64,000 bases of DNA from Protula sp. h YS-2021 (taxonomy: Eukaryota; Annelida; Polychaeta; Sabellida; Serpulidae): positions 48,364,490 to 48,428,489 of the forward strand of contig OX457024.1 of assembly GCA_949752745.1 (NCBI GenBank). Direction: 5' to 3'. Positions 11,601 through 24,611 of this stretch are shown here, one piece after another. Position 1 is the stretch's first letter, and each line of letters opens with the position of its first letter. Under the pieces are notes generated by a model. It had not been told where the DNA came from and ran no database searches. It saw nothing but the letters and a program-made list of their open reading frames with translations. Both the position numbers and the translations under genes were made by a program.

Positions 11601-11809
11601 GGGTGCCAGCATATATTGTAACCGGTTCTGGCATTGGATTGCATACACCAGTAACTAAATCTCGACCCAGTACTGTAATAATGCGAGCGCATATTACCCT
11701 TTGATTTACTCCGGGACCTTCCCTATCAAAACAAATAACTTTCGTTTAATTAATGATAAATTTGTTCTTCACAAAATCAAGAGTACTATTGCTGCTATTT
11801 AAAAGGGTA

Positions 11810-12010
11810 AACCAAAGATTCCGTCATCAGTTATATCGGCGATCACAAAAATACTGGTTATTGTGAGTTCACCATATTTAGCTACTTTTACCACCAGCTG
11901 ACAGCAACGTAGCTCTGTGAGACTTGAGGTCTAACTTAAATTCAGAGACTGAAGCACCGGTATCTAGAAGAAATTTAAATTTCTTTGTACCGATTTCACC
12001 ATGCAAGTAT
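11810..12010 (-). pseudogene. Retropepsin-type aspartic protease remnant
   Basis: The minus strand reads KKFKFLLDTGASVSEF, with the active-site LDTGAS encoded by 11967-11950. It is followed by the strand-rich ITSIFVIADITDDGIFGLPF segment (11885-11815) typical of the protease C-terminal half. At least one frame change separates the two pieces. The protease would have cut the Gag-Pol polyprotein. Confidence 0.8.
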
Positions 12011-12238
12011 AAGCCATCGTCAAGGTTGCTGGTACTTTCATTTGAAGTCTGTGTATCCGGATGTGTACCTGTTTAGCGCCAATTATCGGAGTAAGATTTT
12101 CAGTGTACAATTTGGTGGGTATAATCTGTGGGTAGTTTCTGTAATTGCGACTGCTCGAGTGATTGGCAAATATAGTGAAGGATGTATCTACTGGCGTTCA
12201 AACGAACGTTCTTGTCCGTCCCGCCCTGCCCCGTTTAA

Positions 12239-12280
12239 ACAATCTCTGCGAAAATGTCCGTACTGCCCACAACCCCAACA
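12239..12280 (-). pseudogene. Gag CCHC zinc knuckle
   Basis: The minus strand encodes CWGCGQYGHFRRDC, an exact C-X2-C-X4-H-X4-C knuckle followed by a basic, Gly/Arg-rich tail. This is the nucleocapsid RNA-binding motif of retroelement Gag. It lies at the expected place between capsid and protease. Confidence 0.85.
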
Positions 12281-12599
12281 TTTGATGTCTTTCATTGGTG
12301 TAGTTTTTTTTTTTTTTTAAATTCATTTTCTGTTTTTGATTCGCAGTTTGCTGTGGTTGTGCAGTATTGATCGTTTGCTGGCTGCGTTAGCAATACTGTG
12401 GCTGCACAGTGTTAACCGCTTGCTTGTTAGGTTGTCAATATTGCGGTGCGTAATATGTACGCCCCTCATAGACTTGTGGATTGGATGAAAAAGGTTTGGT
12501 TGTTAGATGGTTGTTGATATTGTTGTTGGTATGGTTACTGTTGTGTCTAAAAGTCTTTGATTTGTTCGGTTAACTCTGTAATAGAATCTTCAACGGACG

Positions 12600-14067
<1,468 letters not shown>

Positions 14068-14090
14068 TTCGAATCCCACTTCTGACACCA
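14068..14090 (-). promoter_or_regulatory. Primer binding site matching tRNA-Leu 3' end
   Basis: The plus strand shows TTCGAATCCCACTTCTGACA followed by CCA, which is the T-arm end and acceptor of eukaryotic tRNA-Leu plus its CCA tail. Read on the element's minus strand, it is a 23-nt primer binding site that starts TGGTGTCAGAAGTGG. This marks where first-strand synthesis began and puts the 5' LTR immediately beyond 14090. A tRNA pseudogene is unlikely because CCA is present and no anticodon arm is seen. Confidence 0.72.
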
Positions 14091-14530
14091 CTATTGTGAA
14101 CCTGGGCTTAATACAGGAAAAGCTTTAAGCTACTGTGGAATGAATAAACGAACAAACAAAATAATCACATCAGACTAATATGTTTTACTACTTTGCCATT
14201 TCCATAAAACGGTGAAAACTGACCTCCTCGAGCACTAAGTAGAGTCATAAACACTGGTTCACGCTGCGATAGTCGAAGGCACTCTGACTTGATCTTGAAG
14301 ACAGGTGAATTAAATATGCGCGCATTATTACGTCACAAGCCTTGTTGAAAAAAATAATTATAACGAGACTTGTACCCGAAGATATATTAAAATGACAACA
14401 CATAAAAATAAGTATATCAAAAATAATCCAAAGTATCATAATTTCTTTATAAAGATTACTTAGCGCGTTGTTGGTAAAGTTCCGCGAGATCGCGGACTTC
14501 CTATGTAAACAACAATGGCCGGATATCACT
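14091..14530 (-). mobile_element. Presumed 5' LTR of the Ty3/gypsy relic (outer end undefined)
   Basis: The position is inferred from the primer binding site. The LTR should end in CA on the minus strand close to 14095 (plus-strand TGTGAACC). The outer boundary cannot be set because no second LTR copy was found in the window to compare with. Confidence 0.3.
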
Positions 14531-14594
14531 GGTAAGTTTATTATTTGATTTCTTTCATAAATTTCATAGCAATTTTAATTTGTTAAACAGGTTA

Positions 14595-14690
14595 AAGGCA
14601 TTAATTTACTTTCGGATGTTCTCGTTGCCAACGGGCCAATTAACGGAATCAGTTAACTGTACAATTAAATCAAATTTGGCAGATACATAC
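14595..14690 (-). mobile_element. Diverged half-copy of the 38-kb MITE
   Basis: TTAATTTACTTTCGGATG followed by AACGG, TTAACGG and AGTTAACTGTACA matches, in inverse orientation, the internal and TIR sequence of the MITE at 38006-38242. The other TIR is not recognisable, so this is a truncated relic. Confidence 0.5.
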
Positions 14691-15109
14691 TTCAGCGGGA
14701 CTAGGTCAAAACCGTCAAAAATTTAAACTGCCTGTGGCCAAATGCATCAAATTTTTAAAGACATTTGAGCCAAGCCATGTTATGCAACGATCAAGATGCT
14801 ACATCATTTGAGTATGGACGGCAAGTACAGTCAATTCCTCTTATACGTCTTAGCTTGGGTCCGAAAGGCAACGTTAGCAATGCAAGGAAGAAACAAATAA
14901 GGTAAACATAACAAAGCAATCTTTTGCTTGTACTATCTTGCGTAACTAGGAGGAAACGCTTTATTTATCTTTTCTTGATTATCAATCAAAGAGACTCGAC
15001 ACGCATGGACTAACAAAGGCAGCAAAGTTAGATTCATTTGAAACTATCGTTTGAATAAGAAATAACTCAGTATTTAAGAAAGAATAAAATAGAGATAGAA
15101 ATTTTGGGT

Positions 15110-15240
15110 ACAAATAAAGGAAATCCAGGACTGATGTGCGCTGGATATCACTATCGTCAAGCTTATGTTGCAAAATAATGGAATTATATCTTGGCGCCAA
15201 AACAAGCGGAACAAAGTAAGGCTAAAAGTCAAGCGCAAAG
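15110..15240 (+). pseudogene. Possible FLYWCH-type zinc-finger relic
   Basis: A plus frame reads KLMLQNNGIISWRQNKRNKV followed by a basic run, resembling the W.C...CRAR core of a FLYWCH finger with its cysteines lost. FLYWCH domains commonly precede MULE transposases in animals, and a MULE relic begins 20-30 bp downstream. The match is weak on its own. Confidence 0.35.
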
Positions 15241-15259
15241 CCTTATACGCCATCAGTTC

Positions 15260-15700
15260 ACGATCATTTAAGGTATTGAGATCTGTTCTTGGCAATGCCA
15301 CTCAAGCACATTGGCATTGAGAAAACTTGATAATTCAGCATACAAATCTCGACGAAAAAAACTTTGCTCCCTTGCCAAAATGGGGAAATGATGTTCACAA
15401 AGCCCTTAAACAAATGGATACAAGGACAGGCAAGGGTTAGCAGTTTGTTCCTTACAATGCTGAACAACTTGGAATTATCATTTTTGCTAATGACACGGAC
15501 TTAAATGTCTTTGTGCCGTAAAGGACATTTCATGGATGGCACCTTCCAATGACGAAAAGGGAATGACCAACCATGAAATGGTGCATGTTGATTTTGAGAT
15601 GCAAGCTTTGAACGTCATTAAAGAATTGTTCCATGTTAGTTATTTGATTGGTTCAACGACACCTCCAACCTATTGCAGGTCATATTTTTTCATTCTTGGT
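15260..15700 (+). pseudogene. MULE-type transposase, N-terminal part
   Basis: Plus-strand frames read QFVPYNAEQLGIIIFANDTD, then KGHFMDGTFQ (15515-15550, the M/ADGTF block with the first catalytic Asp of the DDE triad). After a frame change they read HVDFEMQALNVIKELFHV (about 15585-15640, the DFE block with the second Asp). This is the order of Mutator-like animal transposases. The next expected block, G-C-x-FH, is broken (SYLIGSTT), and the coding sequence stops near 15700 where a non-LTR element is inserted. Two or more frameshifts and stops make it a pseudogene. Confidence 0.72.
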
Positions 15701-15729
15701 AACTTTGACACATTTATACTTTACTAATT

Positions 15730-16990
15730 AAAAGTATAAGATAAAATCTTAAATACACTAAAATGCTGGAATTGATGGTAATCTATACATACGAATACAG
15801 GTTAATCTCTCCGCGCAGAATATGATTTTTTTGCAACGGCTGATATTGACAATTTGTATACCTAGCTGTAGGGCTCTAACTTCTGCAGAAAAAATAGAAG
15901 ACCCATCAGAAAGCCTGGTTTTCAATGTATTATTTTCTGTGACAATAGCTGTTGCAGCCTTGTCCTCAAGTTTGGAGCCATCAGTATATATATGAAATGG
16001 TAAACATTATAATTATCCTTTAAATCTTCAAATTTTGACTGAAATACACCGGGATTAGTTTATTCTTTTGTGGACTCGGAAAGAGTCTTCAAGACAACAG
16101 GTTTCGTTAACTTCTAAGAGGGTTGGTTGGGGATTCTGTAATTTGCAACACATTCAACGATTATACCTGTTTCTTGCAGATGTGGTGTAATCCTAGTTCC
16201 AAAGGAGGGGGTGTAGCATTGGTACCTCTATCCGCGTAATGTGACCCGAAAACAATCTGATGGGAAGGGTAATTTCTATTTGCGTAAAGTTTTATAGAAT
16301 ACTGCATGGCAAGTTTTAATCACTGTGTACTGAGAGATTGTTCATTTGCTTCAACGTGTAAATTGTCTGCTGAGGATGTTCTAAAGGCATTTAAACATAT
16401 TCTTAAGCCGTGATTCTGTATCGGTTCTAGCATCATGAGATAGGATGGTCTTGATGAACCCATAAACTATACTGCCATAGTCCAGTCGCGATCTGATTAG
16501 AGCTCTATACAACATGAGTTTAGTATCACGATCTGCTTCCCAGTCAGGGGGAAGAGATGACTCCCAGTAAATTTAAAGCCTTCTACACTTTCTTCGGAGA
16601 TCTTTGATATGTGGAGTAAAACTGAGTTTATCAAAAATTAAACCTAAAAATTTGTTCTCCTTGACAACAGGGATTTCCACACCGGATATGTGTAAAACTG
16701 GATCGTCGTGTAGTTTGCGTTTTTTCACAAAAGTGCATACAAACCGTTTTGGTTGGTGAGAATTTTATTACACATTCTTATTCGCCCAAGTTTGGAGAGG
16801 ATAAATACTCTGCTGAAGACGACGCTGTATTAAATTCATACTTTTGCCTCTACACGTTATGGCAAAATCATCAACAAAGAGTGAGCTATCTATCCTCTGT
16901 CTAATCCCTGACGCCAGACCACAACACTGTCGCTTTAAACTTGGACAAGCATGGTGGCGCAAAAATACAAAATACAAACCCTTGGATTAA
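15730..16990 (-). mobile_element. 5'-truncated non-LTR retrotransposon (RT plus RNase H), minus strand
   Basis: From high to low coordinates, the minus strand reads SSLFVDDFAITCRGKSMNLI (16890-16830, the catalytic FVDD box of a LINE RT). It continues SPTKTVCMHFCEK (16765-16730), VKENKFLGLIFDKLSFTPHI (the KFLG.I.D block), RALIRSRLDYGSIVYG and YTDGSKLEDKAATAI (about 15995-15955, first RNase H Asp). Last comes FSAEVRALQLGI (about 15895-15860, the RNase H Glu helix). RT followed by RNase H is the layout of Jockey/I-group LINEs. The 5' end is missing before the FVDD box, as usual for LINE insertions, and stops and frameshifts are frequent. Confidence 0.82.
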
Positions 16991-17042
16991 GTGACAAATA
17001 CAAAGGGGACATAGATGTTAGAAAGTGACTTCATTTTAATTT

Positions 17043-17430
17043 TTGGTCTCCATTCCCCTGCTCCAGATAAGCAGGATTTCCGTTGAAGACATCTTGCCAG
17101 AACTTCCTGAAAACCACCAATGTCAGTCATTTGCAGACTATCTCAGAAAATTACATCTGCCAGATGTGTTGGCCGAAGTGCCATGTGACCAACGTAGAAC
17201 TAACGATGGACAGGAAGGATTTTACAGAAAATACAATGCGCTGCTCTGCCACCAAGCCTTCTATTTTCTTGTTTTTAAGCGCTGTTTGGAAGATTCAAAC
17301 TTTTACCTATATAAAGAATCGCAGCGTGGACGACACGAAGCCTCAAACGAAGACAGAAACATCTAAAACAGAAGTCGCAATGGAGCGTTATAACACGCTT
17401 GCGAAGACAGAAATATCTGTTTTTGACCTG
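17043..17430 (+). pseudogene. MULE-type transposase, C-terminal part
   Basis: The plus frame reads ILPELPENHQCQSFADYLRK, then RRTNDGQEGFYRKYNALLCH (17190-17250). This corresponds to the R-TNN-x-x-EG-x-H block that carries the conserved region after the third catalytic residue. In a second frame, TETSKTEVAMERYNTLAKTE (about 17345-17410) matches the Lys-rich RY..LN.RI tail. It continues the transposase begun at 15260-15700, and the gap between the two parts is occupied by the opposite-strand LINE. The N-to-Y/D changes in TNN..EG.H show decay. Confidence 0.7.
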
Positions 17431-17875
17431 CAGTCTAAGGCCCTTTTGTCCTTTTTTATTTGGCGCTTTTGTACTACCGGTTGGCGCTTTTGTCCAAATC
17501 CGACTACAGCTTAGCAGAGGAAGAGGAAATTGTGCACACGTTTAGAAGATGACGAGGTCTCTGCGTCTCCGCACTTTTTTACCTTAACGGTCAAGGTCAA
17601 GTTCAAAATGCGGTCAAAGTTATTTTTCCATAAAATGGATTCCAGGAAACTTCCATCAGCGTTTGATTCAGCTTAGCTTTTTATTTGGTACACTATAGAC
17701 AATAATTAGATCTCGATGAATCTACAAATATGTTTGAATTTGACTTCAAAGGCTGAGATTAAAGTGAAACACCTATAAATCACGAAAAGTGGCCATAAAA
17801 GTGCTCGAACCCCAGTTTGAATATATAAAACGTACTCGGGGTAACCTTCCATGCTGAATCTTGATCTTGAGGGTC
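17431..17875. other. Intergenic, no gene recognised
   Basis: Contains a short TTTGTACTACCGG/TTGGCGCTTTTGTCC duplication at 17455-17500 and AT-rich unique sequence. No coding content. Confidence 0.5.
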
Positions 17876-18115
17876 AAGGTCCAAGGTCATGCGACTTCGT
17901 GAACCGTTAACGATAGGTCGACTTATGTAGAAAACGATTAGATTTTGAGCTTATTTTCACCCCTTTGGGCCTAAACAACGTCACATAAGAGATCTTTTAA
18001 CTTGACAATGAACGAGGTCACCGAGGTTTCTCTTACATATGGCTTTAAGGCCCTAAGAGTCGAAAATAAGGTCAAAATCGAGATAAAAACCGGAAGTTGA
18101 CCATTATCTCAAGAC
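17876..18115. repeat. Dispersed repeat related to the arms of the 33-36 kb foldback element
   Basis: It shares the block TTGAGCTTATTTTC, CCCTTTGGGCCTAAA, GTCGAAAATAAGGTCAAAAT and CGGAAGTTGACCATTATCTC with the inverted arms at 32891-33737 and 35526-36478. A third, solitary relic of that family, adjoining the AGATCT-rich array. Confidence 0.75.
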
Positions 18116-18995
18116 CTCTACTTCTTTCTCCAGACCTCTATCTCTGGCTATCTTTAGATCTCTTATCTCTGAATGTCTTATCTCTATATCTGTCCCGAGA
18201 TCTCTAGATCTCTAGATCTTTAGATATAGATCTCTAGCTCTATCTCTAGATCTTAACGTCTAGATCTTTATATATCTATCTTTATCCATCTCTAGATCTC
18301 TAGATCTGCATTTCTGCAGCCATATCTAGATTTCTATCATTAGATCTGTATCTTTACATCTCGGTGTCGCTCCTACTGAAATCTCCAAGTCTAGATCTCT
18401 CGTACTGAAACTTCGTCTAGATACCTCTCCTACCGAGATCTCTACGTCTAGATCTCTGCTACTGAGATCTCCAGTCTACATCTCTCTCCTACTGAGATCT
18501 CCACGTCCAGATCTCTCCTACTGAGATCTCTACGTTTAATTCTCTCCTACCGAGATCTCCATCCCTAGTTCTCTTACCGAGACCTCTACGGCTAGATCTC
18601 TCTCCTACTGAGATTTCCACGCCTAGAACTCTCCGCCCGAGATCTCCAGTCTAGATCTCTCTCCTACCAAGAACACCACGCTTAGATCTTTCCTACCGAG
18701 ATCGCCACGCTCAGAACTCTCCCTGAGATCTCCTCGTCTAGATCTCTGCTAGTGAGATCTCTACGTCCAGATCTCAGAAATCATGGAATAGATCTCAACC
18801 TTCTACAGACCTTCTCTAGATATGTCGCTACTAGACTTATCTCCATCTCCATCTCTCTTTAGATCTATCTCTTCATCGCTAGATTTCGGTCGGAACAGAG
18901 ATCTCCCTTGATAGATTTCCCTCTTTATATCCCCATCTCTAGATATCTACTGATATGTCTATGGACCGAGATATATTCTATACATATCAGGAGAT
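18116..18995. repeat. Degenerate AGATCTCT-rich tandem array, period about 29-30 bp
   Basis: In the best-preserved part (18360-18780) the units read GAGATCTCCACGTCCAGATC plus TCTCCTACT, with steps of 29-30 bp. Toward both ends it decays into CTAGATCTCT/TATCTCTA words. Being palindromic (AGATCT), the units can pair with each other. Confidence 0.82.
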
Positions 18996-19059
18996 AGCCA
19001 CACACAAGATCATGTAACGAGTAAAGCTCGTGTGTAGTTGTGCGAATAACTCTTCCATG

Positions 19060-22000
19060 CAAGGCAATGTGTGCACAGAGCAAGCAGTGTGTGGGTTCGT
19101 GTAATATGCAGGACTATTTACCAAGCGGAGCAAGCGTGTTTTGTAATATGCAAGCGTTGTAATATGCAGGACTATTTACCAACCGCAGCAAGCGTTGTGT
19201 ATAATATTGTAGGACTATTTACCAAGCGGAGCAAGCTGCCAATCGGAGCAAGAGTAATATGCAGGACTATTTACCAAACGAAGCGAGCCTTATCTGTAAT
19301 ACACAGGACTACTTGCCAAGCAGGGCGGTGTGTGCAATATGCAGGACTATTTACCAAGCGGAGCAAGAGTTATGTGTAATATGCAAGACTATTTAAGAAG
19401 CAGAGCAAGCGTTGTTTGCAATATGCAGAACTATTTACCAAGCGTTGTAATATGCAGAACTATTTACCAAGCGCAGCAAGCGTTGTGTGTAATATGCAGG
19501 ACTATTTAACAAGCGGAGCAAGCTACCAACCGGAGCAAGCGTTGTGTGTAATATGCAGGACTGTTTACCGAGCGGGGCAAGAGTTGTGTAACACGCAAGA
19601 CCATTTACCAAGCGCAGCAAGCCTTGTAATATACAAGACTATTCACCAAGTGGAGCCAGCATTATGTGTAATATGCAGGACTTTTTGCCCAGCAGATCAA
19701 GCGTGGTGTGTAATTTGCCAAGAAGACCAAGCGTGGTGTGCAATATGAAAGACTATTTACCAAGCGCAGCAAGCGTTGTAGGATACAGGACTAATTGACC
19801 AAGCGCAGCAAGCGTCGTGTGCCATATGCAGGACTATTTACAAAGCGAAGCAAGAACTTTGTGTAATATGCAGGACAATTTACCAAGCGGAGCAAAAGTT
19901 ACGTAATGACAAGACTATTTACCAAGCGGAGCAAGAGTTTTGTATAATATGCAAGACTATTTACCAAGCGGGGCTATAGTTTTGCAATATGCAGGAATAT
20001 TTACCAAGCGGAGCAAGAGTTTTGTATAATATGCAAGACTATTTATCAAGCGGAGCAAGAGTTTTGTGTAATGTGCAAGGCTATTTACTAAGCGGGGCAA
20101 GAGTTTTGTGTAATATGGCATACTATTTACCAACCAGAGCAAGAGTTTTGTAATATGTAGAACTATTTAGCAAGCAGAACAATAGTTGTGTGTAATGTGC
20201 AAGGCTATTTACCAAGCGGAGCAAGAGTTTTGTAATATGCAGGACTATTTCCCAAGCGGAGAAAGCAGTGTATTGTGCAAGACTATTTACCAAGCGGAGC
20301 ACGGGTTTTGTAATATGCAGGACTATTTACCAAGCGGATAAAGCAGTGTATTGTGCAAGACTATTTACCAAGCGGAGCAAGAGTTTTGCAATATGCAAGA
20401 CTATTTACCATACGGAGAAAGTGGTATATTGTGCAAGACTATTTACAAAGCAGAGTTTTTTGTAATGACAAGACTATTTACCAAGCGGAGCAAAAATTTT
20501 CTGTAATGTGTAAAGCTATTTACCAAGCGGAGCAAGAGTTTTGTGTCATGTGCAAGACTATTTACCAAGCGGAGCAAGAGTAATGTAATTCGAAGACTAT
20601 CTACCAAGCGGAGCAAGAATTTTTCTGTAATGTGCAAGGCTATTTACTAAGCAGAGAAAGAGTTTTGTGTAATATGGCAGATTATTTACCAAGCAGAGAA
20701 AGAGTTTTGTGTAATGTGTAAAGCTATTTACCAAGCGGAGCAAGAGTTTTGCAATATGCCAGACTATTTACCAAGCGGAGCAAGACAATTTGCCAAGCGG
20801 AGCAAGAGTTACGTAATGATAAAACTAGTTACCAAGCGGAGCAAGAGGCTTATGTAATGAGAAGACTATTTACCAAGCGGAGCAAGAGTTTTGTATAATA
20901 TGAAAGACTATTTACCAAGCGGAGCTATAGTTTTGCAAAATGCAGGAATATTTACCAAACGGAGCAAGAGTTTTGTATAATATGCAAGACTATTTATCAA
21001 GCGGAGCAAGAGTTTTGTGTAATGTGCAAGGCTATTTACCGAGCGGAGCAAGAGTTTTGTAATATGCAGGACTATTTACCAAGCGGAGAAAGCAGTGTAT
21101 TGTGCAAGACTATTTACCAAGCGGAGCACGGGTTTTGTAATATGCAGGACTATTTACCAAGCGGATAAAGCAGTGTATTGTGCAAGACTATTTACCAAGC
21201 AGAGCACGGGTTTTGTAATATGCAGGACTATTTACCAAGCGGAGCAAGAGTTTTATGTAATGAGAAGACTATTTGCCGAGCGGAGCAAGAGTTTTTTTTG
21301 TAATGTGCAAGGCTATTTACGGAGCGGAGCAAAAGTTTTGTAATATGCAGGACTATTTACCAAGCGGAGAAAGCAGTGTATTGTGCAAGACTATTTACCA
21401 AGCGGAGCACAGGTTTTGTAATATGCAGGACTATTTACCAAGCGGATAAAGCAGTGTATTGTGCAAGACTATTTACCAAGCAGAGCACGGGTTTTTGTAT
21501 ATGCAGGACTATTTACCAAGCGGAGCATGAGTTTTATGTAATGAGAAGACTATTTGCCGAGCGGAGCAAGAGTTTTTTGTAATGTGCAAGACGATTTATC
21601 AAGCAGAGCAAGGGTTTTGTGTCATGTTCAAGGCTATTTACCAAGCGGAGCAAGAGTTTTGTATAATGAGAAGACTATTTACCAAGCAGAGTAAGAGTTT
21701 TGTGTAATGTGCAAGACTATTTACCAAGCGGAGCTATACTTTTGCAATATGCAGGAATATTTACCAAGCGGAGATAGTGTTATAATGTGCAAGACTATTT
21801 ACAAAGCAGTGCAAAATTTTTTTTGTAATGACAAGACCATTTACCAAGCGGAGCAAAATTTTTTCTGTAATGTGTAAAGCTATTTACCAAGCGGAGCAAG
21901 AGTTTTGTGTCATGTGCAAGACTATTTGCCAAGCGGAGCAAGAGTAATGAAATGACGACTATTTACCAAGCGGAGCATGAGTAATGTAATTCGAAGACTA

Positions 22001-23590
22001 TTTACAAAGCAGTGCAAGAGTTTTTTTTGTAATGACAAGACCATTTACCAAGCGGAGCAAGAATTTTTCTGTAATGTGCTAGGCTATTTACTAAGCAGTG
22101 CAAGAGTTTTTTTGTAATGACAAGACTATTTACCAAGCGGAGCAAGACAATTTACCAAGCGGAGCAAGAGTTCGTGATGACAAAACTAGTTACCAAGCGG
22201 AGCAAGTGGCTTATGTAATGAGAAGACTATTTATCAAGCGGAGCAAGAGTTTGTGTAATGTGCAAGGCTATTTACCAAGCGGAGCAAGAGTTTTGTAATA
22301 TGCAGGACTATTTACCAAGCGGAGAAAGCAGTGTATTGTGCAAGACTATTTACCAAGCGGAGCACGGGTTGTGTAATATGCAGGACTATTTACCAAGCGG
22401 AGAAAGCAGTGTATTGTGCAAGACTAGTTACCAAGCTGAGCACGGGTTTTGTAATATGCAGGACTATTTACCAAGCGGAGCAAGAGTTTTGTAATGTGCA
22501 AGACTATTTGCCGAGCGGGGCAAGAGCAATGTAATGAGAAGACTATTTACCAAGCGGAGCAATAGTTGTGTCATGTGCAAGACTATTTACCGAGCAGAGC
22601 AATAGTTTTGTGTCATGTGCGAGGCTATTTACCAAACTGAGAAAGTGGTATATTGTCCAAGACTATTTTTGCAAAGCAGAGCAAGAGTTTTTTTGTAATG
22701 AAAAGACTATTTACCAAGCGGAGCAAGAATTTTTCTGTAATGTGTAAAGGTATTTACCAAGCGGAGCAAGAGTTTTTGTGTCATGTGCAAGGCTATTTAC
22801 CAAGCGGAGCACGGGTTTTGTTATATGCAGGACTATTTACCAAGCGGAGAAAGCAGTGTATTTGCCGAGCGGCGCAAGAGCAATGTAATGAGAAGACTTT
22901 TACCAAGCGGAGCAAGAGTTTGTGTAATGTGCAAGACTATTTACCAAGCAGAGCAATAGTTTTGTGTCATGTGCAAGGCTATTTACCAAGCGGAGCACGG
23001 GTTTTGTTATATGCAGGACTATTTACCAAGCGGAGAAAGCAGTGTATTTGCCGAGCGGCGCAAGAGCAATGTAATGAGAAGACTTTTACCAAGTGGAGCA
23101 AGAGTTTGTGTAATGTGCAAGACTATTTACCAAGCAGAGCAAGAGTTTTGTATCATGTACAAGGCTATTTACCAAGCGGAGCAATAGTCTTGTGTAATGT
23201 GCAAGACTATTTACCAAGCAGAGCAAGAGTTTGTGTAATGTGCAAGACTATTTACCAAGCAGAGCAAGAGTTTTGTATCATGTACAAGACTATTTACCAA
23301 GCGGAGAAAGTGGTGTATTGTGAAAGACTATATGCAAAGCGGAGCAAGAGTTTTATTTAATTAAAAGACTATTTACCAAGCGGAGCAAGAGTAATGCAAT
23401 TCGAAGACTATCTACCAAGCGGAGCAAGAATTTTCCTGTAATGTGCAAGGCTATTTACTAAGCGTAGCAAGAGTTTTGTGTAATATGGCAGATTATTTAC
23501 CAAGCGGAGCAAGAGTTTTTTGTAATATGCAAGACTATTCCCAAGCGGAGCAAGAGTTTTGTGTAATGCGCAAGATGTGTGAATAGCCAG
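19060..23590. repeat. 4.5-kb array of a ~42-bp unit (CCAAGCGGAGCAAG core)
   Basis: More than 100 copies of GCAAGACTATTTACCAAGCG GAGCAAGAGTTTTGTGTAAT GT (38-46 bp, typically 42). The central CCAAGCGGAGCAAG is nearly invariant, and the TTTTGTGTAATGTGCA side varies in length. Sub-families are ordered: an AAGCGTTGTGTGTAATATGC type dominates 19.1-19.8 kb and an AAGAGTTTTGTGTAATGTGC type the rest. Multi-unit blocks are duplicated, with an approximately 281-bp step (21095 and 21376) and a 186-bp step (22791 and 22977). All ORFs across it are repeat artefacts. Confidence 0.93.
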
Positions 23591-23599
23591 TACATGCAA

Positions 23600-24200
23600 A
23601 AAGACAAAGAAAAATTAAATTGTGCAGAAAATTACAGACAGCTGCCCTTTTTATAACTCTCGGCAGCTTTTTTTTTTTACTTTGCCCAAAGACGTGATGT
23701 GGGCAACCTTTTTCTCTCTACCAGCTGTTCACACTAGGAGGTATTTTTTTACATTCTAGCTACCAAGCAGAGTATCACTTGTGCAGAAAACTAAATTAAA
23801 AAAGGGCAGCTATAATTTTCTGCACAATTTAATTTTTCTTTAACTCTCGGCAGCTTTTTTTTTTTTTCACTTTGCCCAAAGACGTGATGTGGGCAACCTT
23901 TTTCTCTCTGCCAGCTGGTCACACCTAAGGTACTTTTTACATTCTAGCTACCCTTTTTAACTCTTGGTAGCTGTTCATTTTCTTTACTTAAGCTACCCTT
24001 TTTTAACTCGTGGTAGCCGTTCATTTTCTTTACTTAAGCTACCCTTTTTCAACTCGTGGTAGCTGTTCATTTTCTTTACTTAAGGGTTTCTTTACTTAAG
24101 CTACCCTTTTTTAACTCGTGGTAGCTGTTCATTTTCTTTACTTAAGCTACCCTTTTTAACTCGTGGTAGCTGTTCATTTTGTTTACTTATTAAACTCGTT
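23600..24200. repeat. 190-bp duplication and ~46-bp tandem repeat, with inverted ends
   Basis: TTTGCCCAAAGACGTGATG recurs at 23681 and 23871 (190-bp step). TGTGCAGAAAATTA...GGCAGCTGCCCTTT near 23617-23652 recurs inverted at 23797-23835, so this part can fold. From about 23935 the unit CTACCCTTTTTAACTCGTGG TAGCTGTTCATTTTCTTTAC TTAAG repeats about five times. Confidence 0.8.
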
Positions 24201-24384
24201 TTAGTCTAGGCAGCGGCTCACATTGAGCTGCATTAACGTCTGTGCAGCCCAACTCACAACGACAGTCACATTCTAGCTACCTACACACAGAGGTAAAATC
24301 CTGAAGCTATAATTGAACTTGACAAAAAATACTAATTATAAATACTCTCTGCGTTTGTTCATTTTGCTCCCGAGTCGATAAATC

Positions 24385-24560
24385 AAAACTTTTTTCACTG
24401 ATCGAGACTGCTTTTTTCACTGATCTTTCACTGATCGACTGCTTTTTTCACTGATTGAGACTGCTTTTTCACTGATCTTTCACTGATTGAGACTGCTTTT
24501 TTCACTGATCTTTCACTGATCGAGACTGCTTTTTTCACTGATCGAGACTGCTTTTTTCGC
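24385..24560. repeat. TTTTTTCACTGATCGAGACTGC tandem repeat
   Basis: About seven copies of CACTGATCGAGACTGCTTTT, alternating with a shorter CACTGATCTTT form (steps of 11-24 bp). Confidence 0.8.
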
Positions 24561-24611
24561 CCGCCTTTGACTTCTTCAGCTTGTTGTCTTTTGCTTCTTG
24601 TCTTGAATACA

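Noticed and set aside
14068..14090. A tRNA-Leu gene
   Set aside because: Only the T-arm end, acceptor strand and a genomically encoded CCA are present, with no anticodon arm or A box. In context it is a retrotransposon primer binding site.
17876..18115. A further copy of the whole foldback element
   Set aside because: Only the internal arm module is present. No tip hairpin and no inverted partner were found nearby.
19060..23590. CRISPR-like look: a conserved core (CCAAGCGGAGCAAG) with more variable segments between copies
   Set aside because: The DNA is eukaryotic. The intervening segments are variants of one another, not unrelated spacers, and the unit length drifts. It is a satellite array with no cas genes.
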